In this document: piece after piece, positions 47,412 to 57,062 of the stretch
How positions within the stretch are numbered: position 1 is the first letter of the stretch
Layout of the letters: every line of letters starts with the position of its first letter
DNA from: Mesorhizobium sp. M4B.F.Ca.ET.203.01.1.1
GTDB taxonomy: Bacteria > Pseudomonadota > Alphaproteobacteria > Rhizobiales > Rhizobiaceae
DNA length: 64,000 bases
Direction of reading: 5' to 3'
Assembly: GCF_004791025.1 (NCBI RefSeq)
Contig: NZ_SRUO01000024.1
Coordinates: 1 to 64,000 of the forward strand
The notes under the pieces: model-generated
Seen by the model: the letters and a program-made list of their open reading frames with translations, nothing else
Told to the model about the DNA's origin: nothing
Databases searched by the model: none
Position numbers and translations under genes: made by a program

Positions 47412-49157
47412 ATGGCCAAACATAGCGCGCCGCGACGCCTCGCCGCGATAATGAGCGCGGACGTCGTAGGGTATTCGCGCCTGATGGGGCTCGACGAAGT
47501 GGGGACTCTCAAAGCGCTGAAGCAGCGGCGCAGCGAAGTCCTGGCACCTCTCATCGCCAAATACCATGGGCGTCTCGTAAAGGTGATGGGCGATGGGGTG
47601 CTGGTGGAGTTCGCAAGCGCGGTGAACGCCTCTCAATGCGCGCTTGATCTGCAGCACGAAACAGCGAAGGCCAATGGGCCACTGCCTGAGCCCAAGCGCA
47701 TCACCTTGCGCATTGGGGTCAACCTCGGTGACGTTATCGTCGAGGGGAGCGATATCTATGGCGACGGTGTCAATGTTGCGGTGCGGCTCGAAACCGTCGC
47801 GGAGCCTGGCGAAGTGTGCATTTCCGCGAGCGTGTTCGACCAGGTAAAGCGCAAGCTCGACGCCGCCTTTGACGATTTGGGAGAGCAAGCACTAAAGAAT
47901 ATTGCCGAGCCCGTGCGCGTGTATCGTCTGCGGCCGCTGCCGGGCGGTCATATCGAAAGTGTCATCGAAGCGACCCCGCCGAGGCTTCCCGCCAAGCCTT
48001 CTTTGGCGGTTCTTCCGTTCACCAACATGAGCGGCGATCGCGAGCAGGACGTCTTCGCGGATGGGCTGACTGAAGACCTAATCACCGACCTGTCTAGAAA
48101 TGAGGGGTTGTTCGTCATCGCGCGACACTCCACGTTTGCTTACAAAGCCAAGGCGATAGACGTCCGCCAGATCGCCCGCGAGCTTGGCGTCCGTTATGTG
48201 TTGGAAGGCAGTGCGCGCCGCCTCGACGGACGTGTTCGGATTAACGTCCAGCTTATCGACGCGACCGGCGGCGATCACCTCTGGGCTGAGCGGTTCGACC
48301 GCAGCGTCGAAGACATATTCTCGGTGCAGGACGAGGTAACGGGCAAAATTGTCGAGGCCCTTGTCGGCCGACTTACCACGTTGCCTGCGCGCAGCCGCCC
48401 GAAAAATCTCGAGGCCTATGAGCTCTGCTTGCGAGCGCGTCCACTCATCGCCCACCTTGCCGGATCCGCCGAAGCAATCCGCGAGTGCGAGATCCTGCTG
48501 AGAGAAGCGGTCACGATCGAGCCGGATTATGCTGAAGCCATGCGCTGGCTGGCCTTCACGCTTTGGTCGTATTGGGCTCACAGCATAGGCTCGCCGGAAA
48601 CTAAGAGGCTAGAGTCGATCGAGTTTGCGCTTCGTTCCGTAGAACTCGATCCGAACGACGCTGGCAATCACTGGGTGGTTGGCTACCTGCAGGCCTATGA
48701 GCGTCGTTGGGCAGAGTCGGAAGCCGCTTTCGCCGCCGCTCTGGCGCTCGATCCCAACCACGCGGATACCCTTGTTATGAGTGCCGAAATGCTGATGTGG
48801 GACGGCCGTATCGTTGAGGCCAGGGACATGATCCTCAGGGCTTTTCGGCTTAATCCGCACCCAGCCGGCTGGTATTTCTGGATCTTGGGAATGGTCCACT
48901 ACGCTGCCGGCCGATATGATGCGGCAATCGACACCCTGCGCAATGAGGCGACCTATCGCTCGGGATCAAGGAAGGTGCTTGCAGCCGCGCTTGCACTGGT
49001 GGATCGCGACCGCGAAGCTCGTCGAGAGGCGAACATCTTTATAGCCAATAACCCCCAGTTTTCCCTAGGACGGTGGGCTGCCTCCCAGCCGGCGCGCCAT
49101 TTGGTCGTGGTCCAATACTTCGTCGAGGGGATGCGCAAGGCCGGGCTGCCTGACTGA
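47412..49157 (+). CDS. adenylate/guanylate cyclase-TolB-TPR protein, 581 aa
   Basis: Residues 1-180 are a class III cyclase domain: RRLAAIMSADVVGYSRLMGL has the metal Asp, GRLVKVMGDGVLVEFASAVN the second metal region and GDGVNVAVRLETVAEPGEVC the dimer arm. Residues about 195-310 are TolB-like (PSLAVLPFTNMSGDREQDVF, DGLTEDLITDLSRNEGLFVI). The rest is TPR. No membrane span is evident, unlike the protein at 39417. Such proteins abound in Mesorhizobium and are presumed cAMP producers with unknown input. ATG at 47412 lacks a strong ribosome site. Confidence 0.9.
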   Translation: MAKHSAPRRLAAIMSADVVGYSRLMGLDEVGTLKALKQRRSEVLAPLIAKYHGRLVKVMGDGVLVEFASAVNASQCALDLQHETAKANGPLPEPKRITLRIGVNLGDVIVEGSDIYGDGVNVAVRLETVAEPGEVCISASVFDQVKRKLDAAFDDLGEQALKNIAEPVRVYRLRPLPGGHIESVIEATPPRLPAKPSLAVLPFTNMSGDREQDVFADGLTEDLITDLSRNEGLFVIARHSTFAYKAKAIDVRQIARELGVRYVLEGSARRLDGRVRINVQLIDATGGDHLWAERFDRSVEDIFSVQDEVTGKIVEALVGRLTTLPARSRPKNLEAYELCLRARPLIAHLAGSAEAIRECEILLREAVTIEPDYAEAMRWLAFTLWSYWAHSIGSPETKRLESIEFALRSVELDPNDAGNHWVVGYLQAYERRWAESEAAFAAALALDPNHADTLVMSAEMLMWDGRIVEARDMILRAFRLNPHPAGWYFWILGMVHYAAGRYDAAIDTLRNEATYRSGSRKVLAAALALVDRDREARREANIFIANNPQFSLGRWAASQPARHLVVVQYFVEGMRKAGLPD

Positions 49158-49273
49158 CAAGTGTGCCGGTCGTAAATACGCCAACGGCGGCTCTCGGCGA
49201 ACCACGACGTCTAGCGAGGTCGCCGGTTATGTCCGCTTTGAGGCATTGGCGAAGCTGACTTCAACGGCCGACA

Positions 49274-49393
49274 TGAGGCGCGAAGCTGCCATCCAGAACG
49301 CCCAAATACCGAATGTCCCACTTTGTCCATAAGCACCCGCAATTCAGCCTGATGCGCGACGCAGAAAGTTCGAAAAGCTTCCAGGAACCCCAG
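49274..49393. repeat. diverged 120-bp repeat, copy A
   Basis: It shares with 53955-54081 the blocks GAAGCTGCC/CAAGCTGCC, CCATAAGCAC, CAGAAAGTTCGAA and GAACCCCAG in the same order and spacing, at about 75-80% identity by eye. Possibly the end of a mobile element or of a duplicated gene. Confidence 0.6.
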
Positions 49394-49537
49394 CGAATTA
49401 GACGCACTCTGGCGAGTTTCGCCTCAGCGAAATCCATCTCACAGCTTCGCTGGTGGGATTTATCTCGGCATCGCTCAAAATTGCGGTATAGGACAGATGC
49501 GTGAGGCGTGCTTTATCCCTATTTTAGGAGCGAATAC

Positions 49538-49992
49538 TTGAGCGATCAGAACGAAGCCCAAACGGCCGATCTCGTCGGGCTGACTGCAGACATTGTTTCT
49601 GCCTATGTCAGCCAAAATCCACTACCCGTTGCTGGGTTGCCAGATCTCATCGCGTCGATTCATTCGTCACTGACAGGCCTTGGCCAGCCGAGCGTGACTG
49701 AGTTGCCGAGTCAGGAGCCAGCCACAAATCCCAGAAGGTCGGTAACGCCGACTACATCGTCTGCCTGGAAGACGGGAAGAAGTTCAAATCGCTGAAACGG
49801 CATCTCGCTGTACACTACGGGCTCACTCCGGACGAATATCGCGAGAAATGGGGATTGAAGCCGGATTACCCGATGGTTGCGCCGAACTACGCGGCTCAAA
49901 GATCGACGCTCGCAAAGGCGGCGGGGCTCGGACGCAAACCGCAGCCCACCCTAGCCAAGAAAGCTCCTGCCCAGCGCAAACCTAAGGGTTAA
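49538..49992 (+). pseudogene. mucR: MucR family transcriptional regulator with one frameshift
   Basis: Frame one, from TTG 49538 (AGGAG 7 bases upstream), reads SDQNEAQTADLVGLTADIVS and AYVSQN, the MucR/Ros start, and goes off after RRSVTP. In the next frame the zinc-finger half follows at once: [40 protein letters not shown] and a basic tail ending at TAA 49990-49992. Inserting one base near 49753 restores [13 protein letters not shown]. MucR represses exopolysaccharide and other genes. Mutation or sequencing error are both possible. Confidence 0.85.
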
Positions 49993-50006
49993 TGCGGCGA
50001 GCTTCT

Positions 50007-50030
50007 GGAGCGTCCCATCTCGGACGCTCC
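50007..50030 (+). terminator. rho-independent terminator of mucR
   Basis: GGAGCGTCC (50007-50015), 6-base loop, GGACGCTCC (50022-50030), then six T. A textbook terminator 15 bases after the mucR stop. Confidence 0.9.
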
Positions 50031-50335
50031 TTTTTTGTTTTTCGCCCGAAACGATTGACCGGCACGTGCCGGGACGCGCACTACCTTATCCTAGGGCGTC
50101 CTTCGACATTTGCGTTCTCGACAGAGCGTCGCCGATAGCAGAACAATGCTTCCGCCATAGTGGCGCGCAAGGCGCGCTGAGCAATCGTCTGGCGGAAGAT
50201 CAGGCACGCGCCTTCGTAGCTGCTATAGACGTTCGCCGCTGTCGCAGCGGCGGCATAACGCCGCTCGCCTCACGAGCCGATGCGGCGCAATGTCCTTGAT
50301 GATCAGGAGGATCACTTCCCCCGGCAAGCAACGAC
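50031..50335. other. 305 bp without a gene
   Basis: Short frames without domains. It separates the mucR terminator from the convergent exported-protein operon. Confidence 0.5.
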
Positions 50336-50593
50336 CTACTGGAAATTGAAATACAGTGCCGGCGGGTACTGCGACCCGTCGGTGGCCGGCACACTTGCCT
50401 GCGCCGCGGGCTTGACCCCGCCTGTGGCCATGTTGTCCAGCGGCGGCTTGGCCTGCTCGGCCTTGGCGGCAACTTCCTGCGTCACCGGGACTTTCGTCTG
50501 GGCCTCCGCCGTCTGCGACAGGGCAAGCACGACGAACAGCCCTGACATAACGAATTTCCTGACGGTTTTGCTCTCCTGGCTCTGTGGCCTCAT
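50336..50593 (-). CDS. small exported protein, 85 aa
   Basis: A signal peptide ([22 protein letters not shown]) is followed by a short Pro/Ala/Lys/Gln-rich mature part ending PPALYFNFQ. No family is recognised. ATG at 50593 overlaps the upstream stop as ATGA, so translation is coupled. Likely periplasmic. Confidence 0.6.
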   Translation of the reverse strand: MRPQSQESKTVRKFVMSGLFVVLALSQTAEAQTKVPVTQEVAAKAEQAKPPLDNMATGGVKPAAQASVPATDGSQYPPALYFNFQ

Positions 50594-50832
50594 GGCTTGA
50601 AACCAGTCGCGTCGAGCATGGCGACCTGGTTGCCGTCGATGTAGAAGCGGATCGCGTGCGCCTCGTTGTCGACGTCTATGCGCGTCGGTTGCGCGGCCAG
50701 CGCCGCCGGGGCGGTCCTGGCATATTTCGAGGGAAAATCCCCAGCCGGTGCGTAGTGGAAGAGTAACGCCAATGCGATGCATCCGGCGGTAAATACAAGG
50801 AAGGTAAGTCTGGAAGAGGTGGTCGACGTCAT
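50590..50832 (-). CDS. small membrane-anchored protein, 80 aa
   Basis: One N-terminal membrane segment ([20 protein letters not shown]) and a 45-residue outer part with [27 protein letters not shown]. No family is recognised. Its TGA overlaps the ATG of the exported-protein gene, so the two make a small operon, presumably of interacting envelope proteins. Confidence 0.6.
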   Translation of the reverse strand: MTSTTSSRLTFLVFTAGCIALALLFHYAPAGDFPSKYARTAPAALAAQPTRIDVDNEAHAIRFYIDGNQVAMLDATGFKP

Positions 50833-51513
50833 CTAGTCGTTCCTTCAGGTTGAAGTGGCATCTACGTTTCGGTTGCTCCAGAAATCGAAACATGACATTT
50901 GGCGTAACCAAGCTCTGTTCAAGGACCTTATGCCATATGACCACAGCTAGAAGGCGGCAGCGGTCGGCGGGCGAAAAAGTGATGGTACTCTCGGCGCGCA
51001 TACGCGCGACCCGCGCACTAACGCCCAACAGGAATTCCGAACAAGAGATTTCAAATGTCGGGTTTTTCTTTACTAGCGAATCTTTATTGCCGCACCAAAG
51101 AGCCGCAGCTTTTATGCTCGCCGACATCGGCTAGACAACTTTCATCGATGCTAACCTTGGAGGTCACACTACATTGGCTAGTATAACCTGGGTATCCCGA
51201 TCACACGGTCACGTCGCCGCATTGTTCGGAGGCTATCGCCGATACATTTGCAGGGCAACAATACCGAGAGAGGCTAAGCTTACAATTTATATGTAACGCA
51301 TGGTTGTTCCTTTTTATTTGATAAGTTACTGGAAGAGATGGAACAAATCTATTGCCCAACCTTTCATTGATTCTGAATGATCGATGTCGCTTGAAGGTAT
51401 TTCTTCACTCATATGTCGACAGGTTTAATTATGTCGATGACGGTGCTGCTGTCTTGTGCTATGTTTCGTTCAGCCTGCTGCAAGAATTGCAGCGGTGGTG
51501 CCGGAGGCTGCCG
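50833..51513. other. 681 bp without a sure gene, AT-rich near its right end
   Basis: No domain is recognised in any frame. The stretch 51270-51350 is AT-rich compared with its surroundings and probably holds the LysR gene promoter. Confidence 0.45.
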
Positions 51514-52422
51514 ATGCGTTACCTGAACTCCGCTCACTATATCGATGTGGTGGCCAAGACCGGTTCGATCCGCGCCGCCGCAGAATTGCTCGCCATAACC
51601 TCGACGGCGCTCAACCGGCGTATATTGGCGATGGAGGCCGAACTCGGCGTTGCGATTTTCGAGCGACTGCCTCACGGCGTGCGATTGTCCAGCGCCGGCG
51701 AACTTCTAGTGCAGCACATGCGCAACCAGTTATCCGATATGGAGCACGTGAAATCGCAGATTGCAGACCTTGCTGGCGCCCGGCGTGGCCATGTGGCGGT
51801 CGCCTGCAGCCAAGCGCTATTGCCCTACCATTTGCCGATGCAGATCTCACTCTACCGCAAGGAACATCCGAATGTGACCTTCGGAGTGCACCTGCGCGAC
51901 CGGGAGGAGGCCGAGCGTGCCTTGGTCGATCACACGGCCGACATCGCCATCGTCTACGAGCCAACCCGGCTGGCTGCTTTCATGACGCTGATGCGGGTGC
52001 ACCAGCCGGTGCATGCGGTTATGCGGCCCGATCATCCGCTGGCTTCTCACGAGACGGTGCGCTTGCGCGCTTGCCTCGACTATCCAATCGCGCTTCCCAC
52101 ATCAAGTTACGGCGTGCGCTACCTGCTCGACATCGGGGCGCAATCGTCATCGCTGCAGCTGGAGCCGGTGATTCAATCGGACAGCTTCGAATTCCTGCGC
52201 AACCACGCTATCTCGGAGGATATCATCACCTTCCATTTCCCAATTGGCCTGTCCCACCAGACGATGACCGGTGATATGATCTCCCGGCCGCTCGACCCGC
52301 GCGACGTGCCCGCTGGCATGCTCTATGTCGGCCAACTCAAGGGCCGCACCCTGCCGGTGGCCGCTGCCCGTTTTGCTGACCAGCTTTCCGACTCGCTGGC
52401 GCAGCAGTATGACGTGTCGTGA
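51514..52422 (+). CDS. LysR family transcriptional regulator, 302 aa
   Basis: Helix-turn-helix at the N-terminus (TGSIRAAAELLAITSTALNR, MEAELGVAIFERLPHGVRLS) and a full effector domain (GHVAVACSQALLPYHLPMQI). It is close in type to the regulator at 14849. ATG at 51514 gives the standard LysR beginning MRYLNSAHYIDVVA; the open frame begins at 51352 but adds non-family residues. No obvious target gene survives beside it: the next genes are remnants. Confidence 0.9.
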   Translation: MRYLNSAHYIDVVAKTGSIRAAAELLAITSTALNRRILAMEAELGVAIFERLPHGVRLSSAGELLVQHMRNQLSDMEHVKSQIADLAGARRGHVAVACSQALLPYHLPMQISLYRKEHPNVTFGVHLRDREEAERALVDHTADIAIVYEPTRLAAFMTLMRVHQPVHAVMRPDHPLASHETVRLRACLDYPIALPTSSYGVRYLLDIGAQSSSLQLEPVIQSDSFEFLRNHAISEDIITFHFPIGLSHQTMTGDMISRPLDPRDVPAGMLYVGQLKGRTLPVAAARFADQLSDSLAQQYDVS

Positions 52423-52709
52423 TGGCACCTGCCACTCAGCTTGATGACTGGATTAAGGCTGTCGGGGTAAGCGTTGCCGGTGTATGCGCACCCGTCAGGT
52501 GCGCAGCGACACCGTCCGGGCCACGCTTCACCTACTTTCGACGTCCTCTTCGGGGCCGAGAGAAGACCGGCGGGTTCGGACTGCGAATCCTCGAGAGCTG
52601 ACATTCAGGTTAGGTGGTATCGTCGAGACGTGGCCCGATGCCGAAACATGGAAGCAGGTGGCCACAATCGAGAGAGGAGGGGGTTGGGCATTCACGCAGC
52701 CTCCTGGAA

Positions 52710-53010
52710 TCACACGTCGCTGAGCAAGGGCGCACTCCTGCGCTGCTTGGCTTGCGGGTTGACGATATCGGCATGTCCTTCGCCGCTCATCATCGCCCAG
52801 AGGTTCTTGGCCGCATGCCAGCCGATGGCCTGAGTTCCTTCAGTCGTCCAGGCCGCGACATGCGGCGTGCACAAGACGTTGGGTAGCGAAAACAGCGGAT
52901 CGTCGGTCTTCGGCGGCTCCTGGTCGAACACGTCGAGCGCCGCACCAGCGGACTGCCAGCATCAGAGCGACCGCGTGCTCGCTGACCGTGAAGATCTGAA
53001 AATCGCACAG
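52710..53010 (-). pseudogene. D-isomer 2-hydroxyacid dehydrogenase, two pieces with the centre deleted
   Basis: The C-terminal piece (52931-52710) has ALDVFDQEPPKTDDPLFSLP and NVLCTPHVAAWTTEGTQAIG, with the catalytic His region of the family. Directly upstream, in another frame, is FTVSEHAVALMLA, a motif that normally lies about 130 residues earlier. The whole NAD-binding fold between them is gone, and nothing of the N-terminus is present. Closest to phosphoglycerate-type dehydrogenases. Confidence 0.75.
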
Positions 53011-53889
53011 GCCCGAATCAGGGCGCGCAATGTTGTTATTGCGACCGGTCCGTTTCAACATCCGATTGTTCCGGGATACAGCCACGCAGTACCAGCCTCG
53101 ATCTGTCAGATAGATGCGACTTGCTACCGAAACCCTCAACAGCTGCCGCCGGGGACTGTTCTTGTGGTAGGCAGTGGCAACTCGGGCTGCCAGATTGCAG
53201 ATGAACTGTTGCGCAGTGGCCGACAAGTGTTTCTTGCTGTCAGCCGACACAGCAGAGTGCCTCGGCGTTATCGTGGTCAAGATCTTATCTGGTGGTACGA
53301 AAAGTTGGGCCGCTTCGACGTGACCATCGACTCGTTCCCCAATAGGAGGCATCCGCCGTCGGTAATCTTGACCGGCATGGACGGGGGCTATGATCTTGAT
53401 CCGCGTCGGTTAGGCGTTGAGGGTGCTACTTTGCTTGGGCGATTGGTTGGGATTGCCGATGGTACAGCAATGTTTGCCGATGACGCTATGGAAACGCTTG
53501 CGGCTGCCGACAAAAGCTATGCCGGCTTTTTGGAGGCCGCAGACCATCTGGCCGCTACGGATGCGATGCAGTCGGAACTGGACCAGCAGGACCGCTCGCT
53601 GCCACCCCTGACTCTCCAGGTCGAGAGTATGCGCGCCTTGAAATTGAGTCAGGAGAACGTCCGCACGATCATCTGGGCGAGCGGATACGGCTATAACTAC
53701 GGCTGGGTGAATCTGAAGATCATCGATGCTAACGGCGCTCCTGTCCAACAGCGCGGCGTCACCGCTTGTCAGGGAGTCTATTTTCTTGGGCTTCACTGGA
53801 TGCAAACGTTCCGGTCGGCCGTCCTGTCCTTTGTCGGGCGTGACGCGGCTTACATCGCCGATCACATTGAGAGCTTGGCGCCGATTTAG
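53000..53889 (+). pseudogene. flavin-containing monooxygenase (CzcO-like), N-terminus lost
   Basis: From about 53015 the frame gives RARNVVIATGPFQHPIVPGY, TVLVVGSGNSGCQIADELLR (intact NADPH motif), SRVPRRYRGQDLIWW and IIWASGYGYNYGWVNL up to GVYFLGLHWMQTFRSAVLSF and a normal end. The FAD-binding N-terminal 110 residues are missing. In their place the sequence meets the gutted dehydrogenase head on. The remaining frame is intact over about 290 residues, so the loss may be recent. Confidence 0.75.
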
Positions 53890-53954
53890 ATGATGAGCGA
53901 CAGCCTGAGCAGGGAGTCGGACCAAACTGGTATCTGGGGCGTGGTCTCGTAGTT

Positions 53955-54081
53955 TGAGGCGCCAAGCTGCCGTCCACATGCTCCTAAACCCGAATCTGCT
54001 GTCTCGCTTTATCCATAAGCACTCGCAGTTCCGGCTGAGGCAGCGACCCAGAAAGTTCGAAGAGCTTTCCATGAACCCCAG
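53955..54081. repeat. diverged 120-bp repeat, copy B
   Basis: This copy corresponds to 49274-49393 in the same orientation, with shared blocks AAGCTGCC, CCATAAGCAC, CAGAAAGTTCGAA and GAACCCCAG. Confidence 0.6.
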
Positions 54082-54152
54082 GGGGTTCCGCTAGTGGAAC
54101 TAAAAGCGACCGAATTTGCTGCTCCGCCACGGCACTCGCGCCTCGCTCGCTA

Positions 54153-55481
54153 TCACCCCCTCAGTGGAAGCGGCTGGTCTCCAAGCAGCACCCTGACCAC
54201 GACGTCACGAGCATCATTGGGATCAAGGGAGTGCCTTGCGATCAGGTCGCTGCATTCGGTGACGATCTGATCGGCGTCGTGCATGAGCTTGAGCTGCTTG
54301 TAGCGATCGTGGTGATGCAACCCCATGCTTTCACCAATCACTTCAAGGATATTGATGATGCGGAATGGCCAATCGCGCTCGTGAGCACACAGTTCGCGAT
54401 GATCGGAATGATAAACCGCAACCAGCGCATCAACACCCGCGTCACGCGCCGCTTCAAGTTCTCTCAGCTGCAACTCACGCTTGAACTTAGGAAGCACACC
54501 GACATGCACGCTCTGCAGACCCACCGCCGGCTGATGCAGTTCCACAAGCTCAATGCCGGGGACCATCTTTAGGATTTCGGTGGCAGCCTCCACCACGCCG
54601 GCTACGCCAGGATGCTTGTGAAGCGCGACGCGAATGTCGACCCTGTGCTGCAGGTGCGGCCTCAACTGCGCCAGCCGGTCGCGGAGGAATCGCATAAACG
54701 GCTTCATCTCGAATGGGCGGGAGCCGCGCTGTCGTTCCACCGTTGGCAGGATGTTTTCTGTGAACTGGACGTAGCAAGTCGGACACCAGGTGATCACCTG
54801 TCCCAACCTGGAGTGCGACAACTTCTCCATCGAGCTGGACCCCATGCGACCGGTCATCTCGGCGTCGCCGGCCTTGAGTTGCGAAATGCCGCAACAATGG
54901 CTGGGACCGCCCATAACCTGGTAACTGATGCTGAGTTCGTCCATGATATCGAGGGCAAGCAAGGCAATGTGTGGCGTCTTGAGCACATTGCAGCCGGTGT
55001 AGAACACAAAGTCCGCCGGCTCGGTGGGCATGGATACTGACGCTGATTTTTGACCCAGCCGTTCCAGGACCTCCGTATCGAGTTGCAAACGCGACAGCAT
55101 CGTTACACCGCGGCTGACCTCACGGTATCTCTCCACGCCTTGCCGGCGTCGTTCAGCAAGCTCCTTGTCAGCCTTCGCGACGCTAAGGCGTGCCATGGTA
55201 AGGAGAAAGCGTGGATTGACGCCGTAGTCGCACGCCTTGATGCATTCTCCGCTGAGCATGCAGGAGGCTGCCCATTCGCGCGACGTCTCCGGACCGTTAC
55301 CGGTGCGGACAAGATCGAGGATACCACCGATGAGGTCTTCGGACTTCGCCTCCGGGATGCCGGCGGGCACCACGCTTGGGCAAACCTCAACGCACTTGCC
55401 GCATCGCGTGCAGGCATCAAGCATATCCTGGACGCGTTCGCCCAGAACCGTCTCGAAGGATGTCTCGTCCACCGGGAGCAT
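54153..55481 (-). CDS. Fe-S oxidoreductase (HdrD/GlcF-like, CCG domain), 442 aa
   Basis: Two [4Fe-4S] ferredoxin motifs are at residues 24-35 (CTRCGKCVEVCP) and 74-84 (CMLSGECIKAC). Then cysteine-rich domains: FVFYTGCNVLKTP with GGPSHCCGI and TWCPTCYVQF form the first; the second is degenerate, its normal CCG being replaced (ALHKHPGVAG). The family includes the Fe-S subunits of glycolate oxidase and heterodisulfide reductase, which pass electrons from a flavin dehydrogenase to quinone. No flavin subunit is adjacent. The first ATG-like start is at 55481; the frame is complete. Confidence 0.85.
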   Translation of the reverse strand: MLPVDETSFETVLGERVQDMLDACTRCGKCVEVCPSVVPAGIPEAKSEDLIGGILDLVRTGNGPETSREWAASCMLSGECIKACDYGVNPRFLLTMARLSVAKADKELAERRRQGVERYREVSRGVTMLSRLQLDTEVLERLGQKSASVSMPTEPADFVFYTGCNVLKTPHIALLALDIMDELSISYQVMGGPSHCCGISQLKAGDAEMTGRMGSSSMEKLSHSRLGQVITWCPTCYVQFTENILPTVERQRGSRPFEMKPFMRFLRDRLAQLRPHLQHRVDIRVALHKHPGVAGVVEAATEILKMVPGIELVELHQPAVGLQSVHVGVLPKFKRELQLRELEAARDAGVDALVAVYHSDHRELCAHERDWPFRIINILEVIGESMGLHHHDRYKQLKLMHDADQIVTECSDLIARHSLDPNDARDVVVRVLLGDQPLPLRG

Positions 55482-55755
55482 CGCGGACTCCGAGCCTGCC
55501 TAAGAATGCGCCGTACGCGCGCATTGGCAGCTCGGAAATTAACATAGAAATCGGCAATCTTGAAGGACGAGGCTTTCGTACGCCGCGATGACTAAACTGC
55601 GTGAAGCGAGATCCGCGGCCTGTGAATTCGGCTGTTCGCGCTTTGACATCACATCCAGTACCTTCGCGAGCTGCCTCTCCCGGTGTCTCGGCCCTCACAA
55701 CTCGCCATGTAGTAACCGTCTCACCCGTCATTTGTTCAACAAAATACTCTGGCAT
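55417..55755 (-). CDS. small hypothetical protein, doubtful 3' half
   Basis: The first 50 residues (MPEYFVEQMTGETVTTWRVV, RAETPGEAAREGTG) look like a genuine small rhizobial protein. The second half is Arg/Pro/Ser-rich and overlaps the start of the Fe-S gene on the same strand. A frameshift near 55600 is likely. No family is named. Confidence 0.4.
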   Translation of the reverse strand: MPEYFVEQMTGETVTTWRVVRAETPGEAAREGTGCDVKARTAEFTGRGSRFTQFSHRGVRKPRPSRLPISMLISELPMRAYGAFLGRLGVRDAPGGRDILRDGSGRTRPGYA

Positions 55756-55812
55756 CGGGGGCGTTCCCTAGGCTGACTGGGATTCCAACTTCTGACGAAG
55801 CTGCCCTCGACC

Positions 55813-56461
55813 ATGAAGCAGCCGGTCGAAGGCGCTGGCGACGTGTGGACCTGGACCGCGCTGGATAGCGACAGCAAGCTTATCGTGTCGTGGCTGGTCG
55901 GCGGCCGTGACGGCGAATATGCGCTGGCCTTCATGGATGACGTGAAGGACCGTCTTGCCAACCGCGTCCAGCTTACGACCGATGGCCACCGCGCCTATCT
56001 CAACGCCATCGAGGAAGCCTTTGGGGCCGACATCGATTACGCCATGCTGGTGAAGCAGTACGGCGAGCCGGAAAGCAACAAGTCGCCAGAGCGCCGCTAT
56101 AGCCCGGCTGTCTGCACTGGCGCGGTCACGACGCGCGTCGAAGGCAATCCCGATCCGGAGCATGTCAGCACGTCGCATATCGAGCGCGCCAATCTCACCA
56201 TGCGCATGGCGAACCGCCGCTTCACGCGACTTACCAATGCCTTCTCAAAGAAGTTCGAAAACCACGTCCACATGGTCGCGATCTACACCGTCTGGTACAA
56301 TCAAAATGCACAAGACGCTGAAAATGACGCCGGCAATGGCCGCTGGCGTGTCCAAGACGCTCTGGTCGATGGAAGACCTTTGCGAGAAGATGGACGCAGT
56401 TGCGCCGAAGCCCGGCAAGCGGGGCCCTTACAAAAAGTCAGTGGCCGAAATTTCAAACTGA
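55813..56461 (+). mobile_element. IS1-family transposase remnant
   Basis: DVWTWTALDSDSKLIVSWLV, RVQLTTDGHRAYLNAIEEAF and the end FTRLTNAFSKKFENHVHMVA with YTVWYN are diagnostic of IS1-like DDE transposases of rhizobia. The N-terminal helix-turn-helix and first part of the DDE domain are missing. After WYN the frame shifts and continues as MHKTLKMTPAMAAGVSKTLW and EDLCEKMDAVAPKPGKRG, so a few codons were lost near 56300. No terminal inverted repeats were identified. The element is dead. Confidence 0.85.
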
Positions 56462-57062
56462 GACACTACCAAATTGTCTGCAAGCGCTCAATGAGGGCGC
56501 CAGCCCATCGTTGACCAAGTTAGGGCGTGAAATGGCCGGCGCAGTCGGGCGCTCGTTGCTAGATCTATCGCACCGCGCCGGCCTTTGCGGGAAAGGAAGA
56601 AGCCCCAAACCCCGCTACGACTAATTTATTCGAACATTAGAGTTCACTCAATTAGGACCGAGTGCCCTGGTCACTCGGCCTAAAGAGCGTTTCTTGACTG
56701 CTGCACCCGTCCTGTCCCGTTCCACCGGATTGAACTCGACTTCCTTCCCGGTGCTTCCCTTCAATGGCTTACGTTGCCTTGTGCGGCACCAGCGGCGTCT
56801 TCCTCGTGAACTCTAACGCGCGGCGCGAGATGCTTTCCATGCGCCGAGTCGCGCCATCAACGCCGGAAAGTAGGCGTAAGGCAGGGCCTTTCGTGATGTT
56901 CTTGGCGACGGAACGTTGGTCCGACTGCACGTTGAAAGCGCTTTTTCGGGAATAAAAGGACAGGGCGCGGCGTTGAAGAGGTTAAGGGACGCCCGTCCCT
57001 GCCGGGCAACTAAAGGTAGCGCATCGGTCGGGACGTTGAACTCCAAACAAATGGAGACCGGG
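56462..57062. other. 600 bp without a gene
   Basis: A GGAAC (56909-56913) and CGTT 15 bases later lie about 130 bases before the next gene; the spacing is one short for EcfG. No frame is recognised. Confidence 0.4.

Noticed and set aside
56905-56935. EcfG-like site (GGAAC, CGTT) before the exported protein at 57063
   Set aside because: The spacing is 15 bases, one below the accepted 16-18, and the distance to the gene is long.
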